Shown: one piece after another, positions 7,357 through 16,283 of the stretch
How positions within the stretch are numbered: the first letter of the stretch is position 1
Layout of the letters: every line of letters starts with the position of its first letter
Assembly (NCBI GenBank): GCA_900554215.1
Contig: USGG01000001.1
Location: 1 to 64,000 of the forward strand
Length of the DNA: 64,000 bases
Source: an uncultured Megasphaera sp.
GTDB taxonomy: Bacteria > Bacillota > Negativicutes > Veillonellales > Megasphaeraceae
Direction: 5' to 3'
Made by a program: the position numbers and the translations under genes
The notes under the pieces: model-generated
Seen by the model: the letters and a program-made list of their open reading frames with translations, nothing else
Told to the model about the DNA's origin: nothing
Database searches by the model: none

Positions 7357-8574
7357 ATGAAACCGAATACGCTCGATGGGGTGAAAATGCTTCATCATGA
7401 CGAAATGCGCAATTATGACCGAATTCAGGGAAAGATTATTTCCGTAATCATGAACCACGGCTGCAAGATCGTCGAGACGCCGAGCTTTGAAGATTACGAT
7501 GTATATCAGCATTTTTTTCCGCACCTGCGCCGGCAGATGGTAAAGACCGTCGATACGGACGGGCGGGTCCTCGTCCTGCGTCCTGACGTGACGCTGCCCT
7601 TGGTGGAGTCAGCGGCCCGGGAGTTTCCCCGGACGAACCAGCTGCTGAAGTTCGGCTACGTGAGCACCGTCTTTCGGGAATACTTCGGCCGCAGTACCTA
7701 CGGCAAGGATTTTCTGCAGGGCGGCATTGAAATCCTCGGTGATCCGAGCCCCGAGTGCGACGGCGAAGTCGTCGTCATGGCCGCGGAAATCCTCAAGGCC
7801 GTCGGCGTCGAAAATATCCGCATCGACATCGGTACTGCGGCGTATACGCAGGCCCTGTTCGACGCCCTGCCCTTGCAGGAAGAGGAAAAGGACCGGCTGC
7901 GGACCTATCTGGCCGACCGTAATCTCGTCGCCCTGCGCCGCTATTTGAGCGGCTTGTCCCTGCCGGCAAACGCGCGTAAGGCCTTGGAAGCGCTGCCGGT
8001 TCTGTTCGGGCCGTACGCTCAGACACTGGGCAAGGCGAAGGACTATTGCCTGAACAGCGGCATGCTCAACGCCCTGGCGCGGCTGGAAAAAATCTACGAT
8101 TATATTTTATACGCCGGCTTTGCCGACAAGGTGCAGCTCGACTTCGGCTTTGCCAGCCGGCTGGGCTATTATACGGACATGGTGTTCAAGGTATACGTCG
8201 ACGGCGCGCTGTACGACGTTATCGACGGCGGCCGCTACGATACGCTGTCGGCCCAGTTCGGCATCGACCGGCCGGCCTGCGGCTTCGGCATGAACATTAA
8301 CTTATTGTATGAATTCATGAGCGACGCCGGATTGCTGGCCCAGGCGGAGCCGTCGTTCCAGCTGGCTGTTTCCTATGCGGCGTCGGATCAGGTCATGGTT
8401 CGCGATTTGATGCGCTGGCGCAGCCAAGGGTTCCGCGTGGCGGCCTATCCTGAATCATCCTTTATCGACAGCCGCGATTACAGCATCCACGCCGTATACC
8501 GCGGCGGCTCATATTACAAGGACGGCCGGGCCGTGACGGCGGCAGACCTGGAAGACGCGATGAGGGGGCTTTAA
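7357..8574 (+). CDS. hisZ: ATP phosphoribosyltransferase regulatory subunit HisZ
   Basis: HisZ is a histidyl-tRNA-synthetase paralogue without synthetase activity that binds short-form HisG and confers activity and histidine feedback on the first step of histidine synthesis. The 405-residue protein shows class II synthetase-like motifs: LRPDVTLPL near residue 69, YVSTVFREYFG (motif 2 type) near 99, and YDVIDGGRYDTL near 287. AAAGGAGG precedes the ATG. As first gene of the his operon its start is 2 bp short of hisG at the other end, so the two subunits are made together. The short HisG that follows confirms this assignment over HisS. Confidence 0.95.
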   Translation: MKPNTLDGVKMLHHDEMRNYDRIQGKIISVIMNHGCKIVETPSFEDYDVYQHFFPHLRRQMVKTVDTDGRVLVLRPDVTLPLVESAAREFPRTNQLLKFGYVSTVFREYFGRSTYGKDFLQGGIEILGDPSPECDGEVVVMAAEILKAVGVENIRIDIGTAAYTQALFDALPLQEEEKDRLRTYLADRNLVALRRYLSGLSLPANARKALEALPVLFGPYAQTLGKAKDYCLNSGMLNALARLEKIYDYILYAGFADKVQLDFGFASRLGYYTDMVFKVYVDGALYDVIDGGRYDTLSAQFGIDRPACGFGMNINLLYEFMSDAGLLAQAEPSFQLAVSYAASDQVMVRDLMRWRSQGFRVAAYPESSFIDSRDYSIHAVYRGGSYYKDGRAVTAADLEDAMRGL

Positions 8575-8575
8575 G

Positions 8576-9211
8576 ATGGCGATTCATATTGCCCTGGCTA
8601 AGGGGCGCATACACAAAGCGGTTATGGCCTATTTGCAGGAAAGCGGTTATGTCTTTCCGACTTATACTGCCGACAGCCGCAAGCTGATTTTTGAAGACCG
8701 TACGGGAACACTTAAGGTGACCCTCGTCAAATCGCCGGACGTCGCCGTCTACGTCGAACGGGGAGCGGCCGACGTGGGCATCGTCGGCGAAGACGTCCTG
8801 CTGGAAGAAGCGCCGGGAGCCGGCGTATACGAAATCTTCGATTTGGGCATCGGCCGCTGCCGCATGGCCGTCGCGGCCATTGCCGGCAAGCCCGTAGATA
8901 TGACGAAGCGCATTACCGTCGGCACGAAATATCCCCGCATCGCCCGCCGCCATTTTGAGCAGAATCACCGCAGCGTCGATATTATCAAGCTGAACGGGTC
9001 CGTCGAGCTGGCGCCTATCGTGGGGCTGGCCGACGTCATCGTCGATATCGTCGAGACGGGAAATACGCTGAAAGCCAACGGCCTGGAGGTCGTCGAGTAT
9101 TTCATGGATTTCAGCGCCCGCATGATCTGCAATCCCGTGTCGTTTAAGATGAAATACGAAGATATACGGCGTCTCGTCGACGTCGTCAAAGAGAAGGATT
9201 TGAAAGCATAA
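8576..9211 (+). CDS. hisG: ATP phosphoribosyltransferase catalytic subunit, short form
   Basis: HisG condenses ATP with PRPP in the first step of histidine synthesis. At 211 residues it is the short form that lacks the C-terminal regulatory domain and needs HisZ. The family signature is present (IALAKGRIHK at the N-terminus, then the PRPP-loop region GSVELAPIVGLADVIVDIV near residues 142-160 with E/D residues and a GNTL turn). It starts 2 bp after the hisZ stop. Confidence 0.95.
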   Translation: MAIHIALAKGRIHKAVMAYLQESGYVFPTYTADSRKLIFEDRTGTLKVTLVKSPDVAVYVERGAADVGIVGEDVLLEEAPGAGVYEIFDLGIGRCRMAVAAIAGKPVDMTKRITVGTKYPRIARRHFEQNHRSVDIIKLNGSVELAPIVGLADVIVDIVETGNTLKANGLEVVEYFMDFSARMICNPVSFKMKYEDIRRLVDVVKEKDLKA

Positions 9212-9228
9212 GCGAGGGGGCATGGACA

Positions 9229-10521
9229 GTGGAATGGATAGAAGTTCCTGAAGAAGGGCTGACGCTGCGGCAGGTCCGGGCGATTACGGCGCGGAACCAG
9301 TCGGAAAGCGAGGCCATTCGCCAGAGAGTAGAACATATTTTGCAGGCCGTGCAGGAACGGGGCGACGAAGCCCTGAAGGAATTTACGGCCATATTTGACG
9401 GGCCCTTTCTCGATTCGTTTCTCGTAACGGAAGAAGAAATCGACGCGGCCGTCGCGGCCATTGGGCCTGATTTCATGGCTGTTTTGGAAGAGGCGGCGGA
9501 CAATATCCGGACCTATCACGAACGGCAGGTCGAAACGACGTGGATGGATACGTTCCGTCCCGGCGTGCGCTTAGGGGCGAAGTTTACGCCGATACAGCGC
9601 GTCGGCGTGTACGTTCCCGGCGGCACGGCGGCCTATCCGTCGACGGTGCTCATGGATATCATCCCGGCTCACGTCGCCGGCGTGCCGTCTATCGCCGTTT
9701 TTACGCCGCCCCGCAAGGACGGCTCCGTCAATCCTTATATTTTGGCAGCGGCCCGCATCGCTGGCGCGACGGAAATCTACAAGGCCGGCGGAGCCCAAGG
9801 CGTCGCCGCGGCGGCCTTCGGCACCGAGTCCATCCCGCCGGTCTTTAAGATCGTCGGGCCGGGCAACGCTTACGTCGCCATGGCCAAGCGCCTCGTCTTC
9901 GGTACCGTCGGCATCGACATGATCGCCGGGCCGAGCGAGGTCGGCGTGCTGGCCGACGATACGGCCAATCCCGTCTGGGTGGCGGCAGACCTGCTGGCCC
10001 AGGCGGAACACGACGCGCGGGCGGCAGTCTTCCTCGTCACGCCGAGCCGAGCCTTGGCGGAAAAGGTAGAAGCAGAAGTCCGGCGGCAGCTCGACGAATT
10101 GCCGCGGCGGGATATTGCCGCACCGTCGGTAGAGCAGTACGGAAAGATTTTTGTGACGAAGGATATGAACCAGGCCGTCGAGGTCATGAACCTCATCGCG
10201 CCGGAGCACTTGGAGCTGGATACGGCCGATGCCGAAGCTCTGGCCGGAGATATCGTCAATGCCGGCGCAATTTTCATCGGCCCTTATACGCCGGAGCCCA
10301 TCGGCGACTACTTCGCCGGGCCGAACCATACCTTGCCGACGATGGGGACGGCGGCCTTTTCGTCGCCTTTGGGCGTGTACGATTTCGTCAAGCGCAGCAG
10401 CCTGCTGCAGTACGATAAGGAAGCCTTTGAAGCCGTCGCGGAAAAGGTCATGGCCTTTGCCAATGTCGAAGGCCTGCAGGCCCACGGGCTGGCTGTGAAG
10501 AGGAGGATCGACCATGAATAA
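9229..10521 (+). CDS. hisD: Histidinol dehydrogenase
   Basis: HisD oxidises L-histidinol to L-histidine in two NAD-dependent steps, the last reactions of the pathway. The 430-residue length is normal, and typical segments are visible: VPGGTAAYPSTVLM near 126, GPGNAYVAMAKR near 208, IDMIAGPSEVGV near 224 and GPNHTLPT near 363 with the catalytic and zinc-binding His residues. The start is GTG at 9229, preceded by GAGGGGG; a nearby ATG at 9222 is in another frame. The last codons overlap hisC. Confidence 0.95.
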   Translation: MEWIEVPEEGLTLRQVRAITARNQSESEAIRQRVEHILQAVQERGDEALKEFTAIFDGPFLDSFLVTEEEIDAAVAAIGPDFMAVLEEAADNIRTYHERQVETTWMDTFRPGVRLGAKFTPIQRVGVYVPGGTAAYPSTVLMDIIPAHVAGVPSIAVFTPPRKDGSVNPYILAAARIAGATEIYKAGGAQGVAAAAFGTESIPPVFKIVGPGNAYVAMAKRLVFGTVGIDMIAGPSEVGVLADDTANPVWVAADLLAQAEHDARAAVFLVTPSRALAEKVEAEVRRQLDELPRRDIAAPSVEQYGKIFVTKDMNQAVEVMNLIAPEHLELDTADAEALAGDIVNAGAIFIGPYTPEPIGDYFAGPNHTLPTMGTAAFSSPLGVYDFVKRSSLLQYDKEAFEAVAEKVMAFANVEGLQAHGLAVKRRIDHE

Positions 10522-11587
10522 AGAATGGCTGCGCCGGACCATACGCTCCTTTGAGCCCTACGTCGTTCCGGAAATCAAGGAGCACACGGTCATCAACGCC
10601 AACGAAAGCCCTTATAATATATTTGATTTTCCCGAAGTGAAGGCGGAATTTTTGGCCCGCCTGAGCGAAACGCCGTCGTATCACTATCCCGATCCCTTTT
10701 CCGAAGAGCTGCGGGCGGCCTTGGCCGAGTACGTATCGTGCCGGCCTGAGGAAGTACTCGTCGGCTGCGGCGGCGATGAAATCATCAGCATCATTGCCAA
10801 TACCTTTTTAAATGAAGGAGATACGGTTCTCGTCCATGGGCCGACCTTCGACATATACGGCATCGACGCCCAAATCGTCGGGGCTAAGGTCGTAGAGATT
10901 CCCGACTTGCCGGGCTTTACGCGCGACAGGAAGGCCTTTTTGCAGGCTGTACGGGAATTGAAGCCGAAGCTGACGGTACTCTGTAATCCGAACAATCCGA
11001 CAGGCGAGCTCCTGCCGCTGTCGTTCTTGGAAGAGGTCTTGCAGGCCTCGCCGAATCCCGTCGTCGTCGACGAAGCATACATCGAATTTGCCGGCGTCGA
11101 CAGCATCATTACCAAGCTGGCCGATTACGACAACCTCATCGTCATCCGCACCTTGTCCAAGGCCTTCGGGCTGGCCGGCGTCCGCGTCGGCTACGCCGTG
11201 GCGCAGAAGGACGTCATCGATGCCTTGTCGCTGGTCAAGCTGGTCTACAATGTAGGCAATTTAGCGCAGATTGCGGCGCTGGCGGCCATGAAATACCGCG
11301 GCATGATACTGGCGCACAACATTCCGCCGACCATTGCCGCCCGCGACTACCTGACGGCGGAGCTGAAACAGATAGACGGCGTCACCGTGTACGACAGCGT
11401 GACCAATTTCGTTCTCATTCGCGTTCCTAATGGTCCGGCTGTCGTGAAGGCATTGCGCGATGCCGATATCTGCGTCCGCTTTTACAAGGCCGCGGCCTTG
11501 CGGAACTGCCTGCGCATTACCGTTACGACGAGGGACGTCGTACAAAGAGTTGTCGAAGTGATTCGAAAGGAGGTCGGCCATGCGTAG
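10514..11587 (+). CDS. hisC: Histidinol-phosphate aminotransferase
   Basis: HisC is the PLP-dependent aminotransferase that makes histidinol phosphate from imidazole acetol phosphate. At 357 residues it has normal length. The class I/II fold I aminotransferase motifs are clear: NANESPYN near residue 29, CNPNNPTGEL near 157, VVDEAY near 185 and the Schiff-base lysine in RTLSKAFGLAGVRVGY near 213. It overlaps hisD by 8 bp and hisB by 8 bp, so the three are translationally coupled. Confidence 0.95.
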   Translation: MNKEWLRRTIRSFEPYVVPEIKEHTVINANESPYNIFDFPEVKAEFLARLSETPSYHYPDPFSEELRAALAEYVSCRPEEVLVGCGGDEIISIIANTFLNEGDTVLVHGPTFDIYGIDAQIVGAKVVEIPDLPGFTRDRKAFLQAVRELKPKLTVLCNPNNPTGELLPLSFLEEVLQASPNPVVVDEAYIEFAGVDSIITKLADYDNLIVIRTLSKAFGLAGVRVGYAVAQKDVIDALSLVKLVYNVGNLAQIAALAAMKYRGMILAHNIPPTIAARDYLTAELKQIDGVTVYDSVTNFVLIRVPNGPAVVKALRDADICVRFYKAAALRNCLRITVTTRDVVQRVVEVIRKEVGHA

Positions 11588-12164
11588 CGCCCAGATAGAA
11601 CGGGAAACGGCGGAAACGCAGATTGCCCTTTCCCTCAACATAGACGGTACGGGGACCTTTGCCGGCACGACGGGCATCGGCTTTCTCGACCACATGATGA
11701 ATTTGCTGGCCTGCCACGGCGGCATGGATATCACCCTCCACGTCCACGGTGATTTGGACGTAGACACCCATCACACCGTAGAGGATCTGGCTATCGTATT
11801 GGGCGGCGCGCTGGCTCAGGCCTTGGGCGACAAAAAGGGCATCCGCCGCTACGGCATGTTTTACTGCCCCATGGACGAAGCCCTGACCCGCGTCGTCGTC
11901 GACCTGAGTGGACGGCCCTATCTGGTATACGACGTGAAGCTGAATGTCGAGCGCATCGGCGCCTTCGAGACGGAAATGCTGAAGGAATTTCTCTACGCCT
12001 TATCCGTCCACGGCCGCATGAACCTGCACGTGACGAATCTGTACGGCGAAAACGCCCACCACATCGTCGAATCTGTTTTCAAGGCCCTCGGCCACGCCTT
12101 GCGCGAAGCTGTGTCGCTCAGCGGCGACGAGTCGGCCGTCTTGTCCACGAAGGGAGTGCTGTAG
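11580..12164 (+). CDS. hisB: Imidazoleglycerol-phosphate dehydratase
   Basis: This is the monofunctional HisB of 194 residues, converting IGP to imidazole acetol phosphate with two Mn ions. The duplicated metal-binding motifs are visible: FLDHMMNLLACHGGMD near residue 36 with DTHHTVED near 61, and the second set with HVTNLYGENAHHIVES near 143. There is no HAD-phosphatase domain as in the enterobacterial fusion protein, so histidinol-phosphatase must be a separate protein. Confidence 0.95.
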   Translation: MRSAQIERETAETQIALSLNIDGTGTFAGTTGIGFLDHMMNLLACHGGMDITLHVHGDLDVDTHHTVEDLAIVLGGALAQALGDKKGIRRYGMFYCPMDEALTRVVVDLSGRPYLVYDVKLNVERIGAFETEMLKEFLYALSVHGRMNLHVTNLYGENAHHIVESVFKALGHALREAVSLSGDESAVLSTKGVL

Positions 12165-12165
12165 C

Positions 12166-12783
12166 GTGAAGGTAGCTGTTATCGATTATGAAGTTGGCAA
12201 TTTAGCCAACGTGTACAATGCCTGGAAGCGCCTGGGCGTGGCCGTCGACATCACCCGTGACCCGGCGGTCATCCGGAATGCCGATTTCATCGAGCTGCCC
12301 GGCGTCGGGGCCATTCGCGACGCCATGGCGAATTTGCAGAAGTTCGATTTGATTCCTGTGCTGAATGAGCAGGTGAAGGCCGGCAAATTCTTTATGGGCG
12401 TATGTCTGGGGATGCAGGCCTTGTTTGAAAAGGATTACGAAGGCGGCGAATACGACTGCCTCGGCTTTCTGCCCGGCGATATCGTGCCGTTCCGCACGAC
12501 GCTGAAGGTGCCTCATATGGGCTGGAACGAGCTGGAATTCCGCGGCAGCCATTGGCTGCAGAAGGGGCTTCCGGCCCATCCCTACGTGTATTTTGTCCAT
12601 TCCTATCATAAGTCGCCTGCCGATTCGCCTGACGTCATCGCTACGGCCGATTACGGACAGGCCGTGCCGGCTATCTGCGGCAGGGACAACGTCCTGGGAT
12701 TTCAGTTCCATCCCGAAAAGAGCGGCCCCGTAGGGGCGCGGCTTCTGCAGAATGTCATTGCGTACGTACAAGAGAAAGGATGA
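12166..12783 (+). CDS. hisH: Imidazole glycerol phosphate synthase, glutaminase subunit
   Basis: HisH releases ammonia from glutamine and passes it to HisF. The 205-residue class I glutamine amidotransferase has its triad: Cys in GVCLGMQALFE (about residue 80) and His/Glu in QFHPEKSG (about 185-187). The start is GTG at 12166, one base after the hisB stop. It is followed by hisA, while hisF is one gene further on. Confidence 0.95.
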   Translation: MKVAVIDYEVGNLANVYNAWKRLGVAVDITRDPAVIRNADFIELPGVGAIRDAMANLQKFDLIPVLNEQVKAGKFFMGVCLGMQALFEKDYEGGEYDCLGFLPGDIVPFRTTLKVPHMGWNELEFRGSHWLQKGLPAHPYVYFVHSYHKSPADSPDVIATADYGQAVPAICGRDNVLGFQFHPEKSGPVGARLLQNVIAYVQEKG

Positions 12784-12787
12784 GACT

Positions 12788-13504
12788 ATGATCGTATTTC
12801 CGGCGATAGATATACAAGGCGGCAAGGTCGTCCGCCTGCGCCAGGGCGTGAAGGAAGACAGCACGACTTATTTTGACGACCCCGTAGAGACGGCCGTCAA
12901 ATGGCGCGACGAAGGGGCCATGTTCCTGCACGTCGTCGATTTGGACGGCGCGTTTTCCGGCGACCGCCGCAACGCCGACGTCATCGGCCGCATCTGCGAT
13001 GCCGTCGATATTCCCGTCCAGGTAGGCGGCGGCATCCGCAGCGAAGAAGCCATTGAAACGTATTTGGAAGAAGGCGTCAATCGGGTCATCATTGGTTCCA
13101 AGGCCGTAGAAGACGCTGCCTTTATTACGGACATGGCCAAGAAATACGGCTCGGCCCTGGCCGTTTCCATCGACGCCAAGGGCGACATGGTGGCGACGCG
13201 GGGCTGGGTAGACGGCAGCGATAAAGAAGTCCTGCCCTTTGCCCATTTTCTCCTGTCCATCGGCGTCAACACCATCGTGTACACCGACATCAGCCGCGAC
13301 GGCATGCTGACGGGGCCGAACATGGAAATGCTGTCCCTGCTGCAGCAGCTGCCCTTTATCCGCCTCATCGCCTCGGGCGGCGTGAGCGGCATCGACGATT
13401 TGAAGCAGCTTCAGGCCATGAAGATCTACGGGGCTATTACGGGGAAGGCCTTGTACGAGGGGAAAGTCACAATGGCCCAAATCCGGGCGTTAGGGGGAAT
13501 GTAG
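12788..13504 (+). CDS. hisA: Phosphoribosylformimino-AICAR-phosphate isomerase
   Basis: HisA is the (beta/alpha)8-barrel isomerase for ProFAR to PRFAR. The 238-residue protein shows VFPAIDIQGGKVVRLRQG at the N-terminus with the first catalytic Asp (about residue 8), the half-barrel VGGGIR and the second-half YTDISRDGM with the second catalytic Asp (about 127), and the phosphate-binding ASGGVS. A longer frame begins within hisH, but AAAGGATGAGACT before ATG 12788 fixes the start 4 bp after hisH. Confidence 0.95.
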   Translation: MIVFPAIDIQGGKVVRLRQGVKEDSTTYFDDPVETAVKWRDEGAMFLHVVDLDGAFSGDRRNADVIGRICDAVDIPVQVGGGIRSEEAIETYLEEGVNRVIIGSKAVEDAAFITDMAKKYGSALAVSIDAKGDMVATRGWVDGSDKEVLPFAHFLLSIGVNTIVYTDISRDGMLTGPNMEMLSLLQQLPFIRLIASGGVSGIDDLKQLQAMKIYGAITGKALYEGKVTMAQIRALGGM

Positions 13505-13505
13505 G

Positions 13506-14267
13506 ATGCTGGCCAAACGAATCGTACCGTGTCTGGACGTGCGCGACGGCCGCGTCGTCAAGGGCAAGCAGTTTAAAAACATACGCGACGTAGACGATCC
13601 GGTGAAATTAGGAAAATATTATTCGGATCAGGGAGCCGACGAGCTCGTGTTCTACGATATTACGGCGACGCACGAAAAACGGAATATCTTCATCGACGTC
13701 GTCCGGGCCGTAGCTGAAGCCATCGACATTCCCTTTACCATCGGCGGCGGCATCGGCAGCCTCGACGATTTCCACCAGGTACTGCGGGCTGGGGCCGACA
13801 AGGTGTCGGTCAACTCGGCGGCGGTGATGCGGCCCGACCTCATCCGCGAGGCGGCGCTGCGCTTCGGCAGCCAGTGCGTCGTCTTGTCCATCGACGCCAA
13901 GCGCGACGGCCGCGGCGGCTGGCAGGTCTACGTCGAAGGCGGCCGGAAAAATACGGGCATCGATGCCATTGCCTGGGCAAAGCAGGGCGTGGCCCTCGGA
14001 GCCGGGGAAATCTGCATGAATTCCATGGATGCCGACGGCGAAAAAGCCGGCTTTGATTTAGAGCTGAACCGCCGTCTGGCGACGGAGCTGCCCGTGCCGA
14101 TTATCGCCTCCGGCGGCGCCGGCACGATGGAAGATTTCAAGCGCGTCTTCGACGTCGGCGTCGACGCGGCCCTGGCCGCCTCGGTCTTTCATTTCGGGCA
14201 GATTCCGATTCCCGAGCTGAAGAAATACCTGAGCGAACAGGGCGTTGCCATGAGAGGGGGAGAATAG
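13506..14267 (+). CDS. hisF: Imidazole glycerol phosphate synthase, cyclase subunit
   Basis: HisF is the barrel partner of HisH; it uses ammonia to convert PRFAR to IGP and AICAR. The 253-residue protein has the catalytic Asp11 in IVPCLDVRDGRVVKG and the second catalytic Asp near residue 131 (LSIDAKRDG), with phosphate-binding GGGI and ASGGAG turns. It starts one base after hisA and its stop shares bases with the hisIE start. Confidence 0.95.
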   Translation: MLAKRIVPCLDVRDGRVVKGKQFKNIRDVDDPVKLGKYYSDQGADELVFYDITATHEKRNIFIDVVRAVAEAIDIPFTIGGGIGSLDDFHQVLRAGADKVSVNSAAVMRPDLIREAALRFGSQCVVLSIDAKRDGRGGWQVYVEGGRKNTGIDAIAWAKQGVALGAGEICMNSMDADGEKAGFDLELNRRLATELPVPIIASGGAGTMEDFKRVFDVGVDAALAASVFHFGQIPIPELKKYLSEQGVAMRGGE

Positions 14268-14962
14268 TGGATACAGTACAACTGACAGATATACAATTTG
14301 ACAGCCGCGGCCTCGTGCCGGCCGTCGTGCAGGAAGGGCGGAGCGGCAAGGTCCTCATGGTAGCTTATATGAACGCCGAATCGCTGCGTCGGACCGTCGA
14401 AAGCGGCGAAACGTGGTTTTACAGCCGCAGCCGGCAGGAACTGTGGCATAAGGGAGAAACGTCGGGTCATTTTCAGACCGTGCGGGACATCTTTGTCGAC
14501 TGCGACGCCGACACGCTCCTGGTCGTCGTAGACCAGACCGGCGCGGCCTGCCATACGGGGAACAAGTCGTGTTTTTTCCGCCGCCTCGACGGCTGGGACG
14601 GGACGTATACGGGCAGCCTGTCCATGCTGTCCGATTTGCGCGACGAGATCGGGGAAAAGAAGATTCATCCGACGGAAAAATCCTATACGGCTTATTTGCT
14701 CCAGACCGGCATGGATAAAATCTGCAAAAAAATCGGCGAAGAGTCGGCGGAGGTCATCATCGCCGCCAAAAACGCCGCTGCCGGCTCCGGCGACGACCTG
14801 CGCCTGGAAGTGTGCAAGGAATCGGCCGATTTGCTCTATCATTTATCCGTATTGTGGGAAGGAGCCGGCGTCAGCGTCAACGACGTCATGGCCGTGCTGG
14901 AAGAACGGTCTCACGTCAAGGGCAATAAGAAAACTGTCGGTCATTTGGACAAGACCTTTTAA
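14267..14962 (+). CDS. hisIE: Bifunctional phosphoribosyl-AMP cyclohydrolase / phosphoribosyl-ATP pyrophosphatase
   Basis: The 231-residue fusion carries HisI (about residues 1-115), with VAYMNAESLRRT, the FYSRSRQELWHKGETSG segment and metal-binding Cys/Asp residues (DCDAD, CHTG). HisE follows (about 125-225), an alpha-helical MazG-like pyrophosphatase with GEESAEVIIAAKN. The two domains carry out steps 2 and 3 of the pathway. The start is a GTG that overlaps the last base of hisF. It is the last recognised his gene. Confidence 0.95.
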   Translation: MDTVQLTDIQFDSRGLVPAVVQEGRSGKVLMVAYMNAESLRRTVESGETWFYSRSRQELWHKGETSGHFQTVRDIFVDCDADTLLVVVDQTGAACHTGNKSCFFRRLDGWDGTYTGSLSMLSDLRDEIGEKKIHPTEKSYTAYLLQTGMDKICKKIGEESAEVIIAAKNAAAGSGDDLRLEVCKESADLLYHLSVLWEGAGVSVNDVMAVLEERSHVKGNKKTVGHLDKTF

Positions 14963-14971
14963 GGAGTAGTC

Positions 14972-16090
14972 ATGAAAACTGTTATTTTCGACGTAGACGG
15001 CGTGCTTCTCAGCGAAAAACGCTATTTCGACGTGTCTGCCCTGACCGTATGGGAATGGTATTACAGCCCGTCGTTTATGCATCTGGGTCATGAAGAGGTC
15101 AAGGCGGCGCTGGGAGATGAAGAAATCGACGCCCTGCGGGCCCGCTTTTGGCTCGACGACGCCATCCTGATCTGGCTCAAGAAACACGGCGTCAACAGCA
15201 ACTGGGACATGACCCACGCCCATATTGCGGCGACGCTGTGGATTTTGTTGGCTCAGTATCAGGCCGACGGCCATTCGCTGGACGATATTGCCATAGAGTC
15301 GATGGCCGACGTCCGCGCCTTGGGACGGAAGCTGCAGGCCTACGCCGTTCCCGACGCTGCGGCGGTGATGGAGCGCCTGGCCGACGCCGTGCCGGACGAC
15401 GCGGGAAAGGACGAAGTATTCGCCTGCCTGACGGCGGCCATAGAAGCTTCCTTAGAGACGGCCGCGCTGTGGTCGCGCCTCGATTCGCCTTTGTGGCAGC
15501 TTCATTTCGAAGCCTTTCAGGAGTGGTATTTCGGCGACGAATTGTATGAACAGACCTACGGCAAAGCGCCCTATGCGCCAGGAAAGGAAGGCTTTCTGCG
15601 CCGCGAAGTTCCTCTGGGGACGGCCGAGGGCATACGGCGCATGTTTCAGGAGCTGAAACGGCGGGGCTACCGTCTGGCCGTCGCTACAGGCCGGTCCCGT
15701 ATGGAGACAGCCGTGCCCTTTGCGGCCTATGGCTGGGATGAGGAATTTGATCCCCGTCACGTGGCGACCTATACGGACGTAGACGAAGCATCGGAGATGC
15801 TGGGCCTGTCCCTGGACAAGCCGAATCCCTTCGCCTATTACGCCGGAGCCTTCGGCGCCTATCCTGAACGGTACGCCGCGTACGTCAGCCGTCCCGACGA
15901 TTTTAAGGACGGCGAGTACTACATCGTCGGCGATTCCCTGGCCGACATCTGGTGCGCCAAAGCCATGGGAGCCGTCATGATCGGGACGCTTACGGGACTG
16001 GACGGCCCGGCGGCGCGGGCTATGTTTGAAGCGGAGCAGGCCGATTACATTGTCGATTCTGTAGAGGAAATACTGGATATATTAAAGTAA
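14972..16090 (+). CDS. HAD-superfamily hydrolase at the end of the his operon
   Basis: The 372-residue protein has the HAD core split by a large helical cap. Motif I is VIFDVDGVLL with Asp residues at about 7 and 9, motif II is VATGRS near 234, and motif IV is VGDSLADIWCAK near 318; a conserved Lys in DKPNPF near 285 fits motif III. The cap, about residues 20-190, is larger than usual. It starts 9 bp after hisIE behind AAGGAG and ends at a strong terminator, so it is co-transcribed with his. The operon lacks a histidinol-phosphatase, and this enzyme is a candidate for that step (inference). Confidence 0.75.
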   Translation: MKTVIFDVDGVLLSEKRYFDVSALTVWEWYYSPSFMHLGHEEVKAALGDEEIDALRARFWLDDAILIWLKKHGVNSNWDMTHAHIAATLWILLAQYQADGHSLDDIAIESMADVRALGRKLQAYAVPDAAAVMERLADAVPDDAGKDEVFACLTAAIEASLETAALWSRLDSPLWQLHFEAFQEWYFGDELYEQTYGKAPYAPGKEGFLRREVPLGTAEGIRRMFQELKRRGYRLAVATGRSRMETAVPFAAYGWDEEFDPRHVATYTDVDEASEMLGLSLDKPNPFAYYAGAFGAYPERYAAYVSRPDDFKDGEYYIVGDSLADIWCAKAMGAVMIGTLTGLDGPAARAMFEAEQADYIVDSVEEILDILK

Positions 16091-16094
16091 TATG

Positions 16095-16139
16095 AAAGCT
16101 GCTGTAGGAAGAATGATTTTCTTCGTACGGCAGCTTTTT
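16095..16139 (+). terminator. Terminator of the his operon
   Basis: AAAGCTGCTGTA at 16095-16106 pairs, with G-U pairs, with TACGGCAGCTTT (to about 16137) and is followed by T residues. It lies just after the HAD gene. Confidence 0.8.
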
Positions 16140-16207
16140 ATAGTGTGTAGTGCATTCATTTGACGGCGGCAGCCCCGGCAGTCTATATGCCCTGCAGGCA
16201 GCGGAAG

Positions 16208-16242
16208 TAAAACAGGGCCGCGCGTTCTGCGCAGCCCTGCTT
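16208..16242 (-). terminator. Terminator after eda
   Basis: On the minus strand CAGGGCTGCGC and CGCGCGGCCCTG form a GC-rich stem with loop AGAA (16213-16239), followed by TTTTA. It ends the leftward eda transcript. Confidence 0.75.
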
Positions 16243-16283
16243 GCTGAGAGAGAGAAAATATATAAAGGAATGTGGTATCGGAA

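Noticed and set aside
9571..10542. A 323-codon minus-strand frame antisense to hisD
   Set aside because: hisD is unmistakable on the plus strand; the antisense product has no family features.
12755..13480. A 241-codon minus-strand frame antisense to hisA
   Set aside because: Shadow of hisA.
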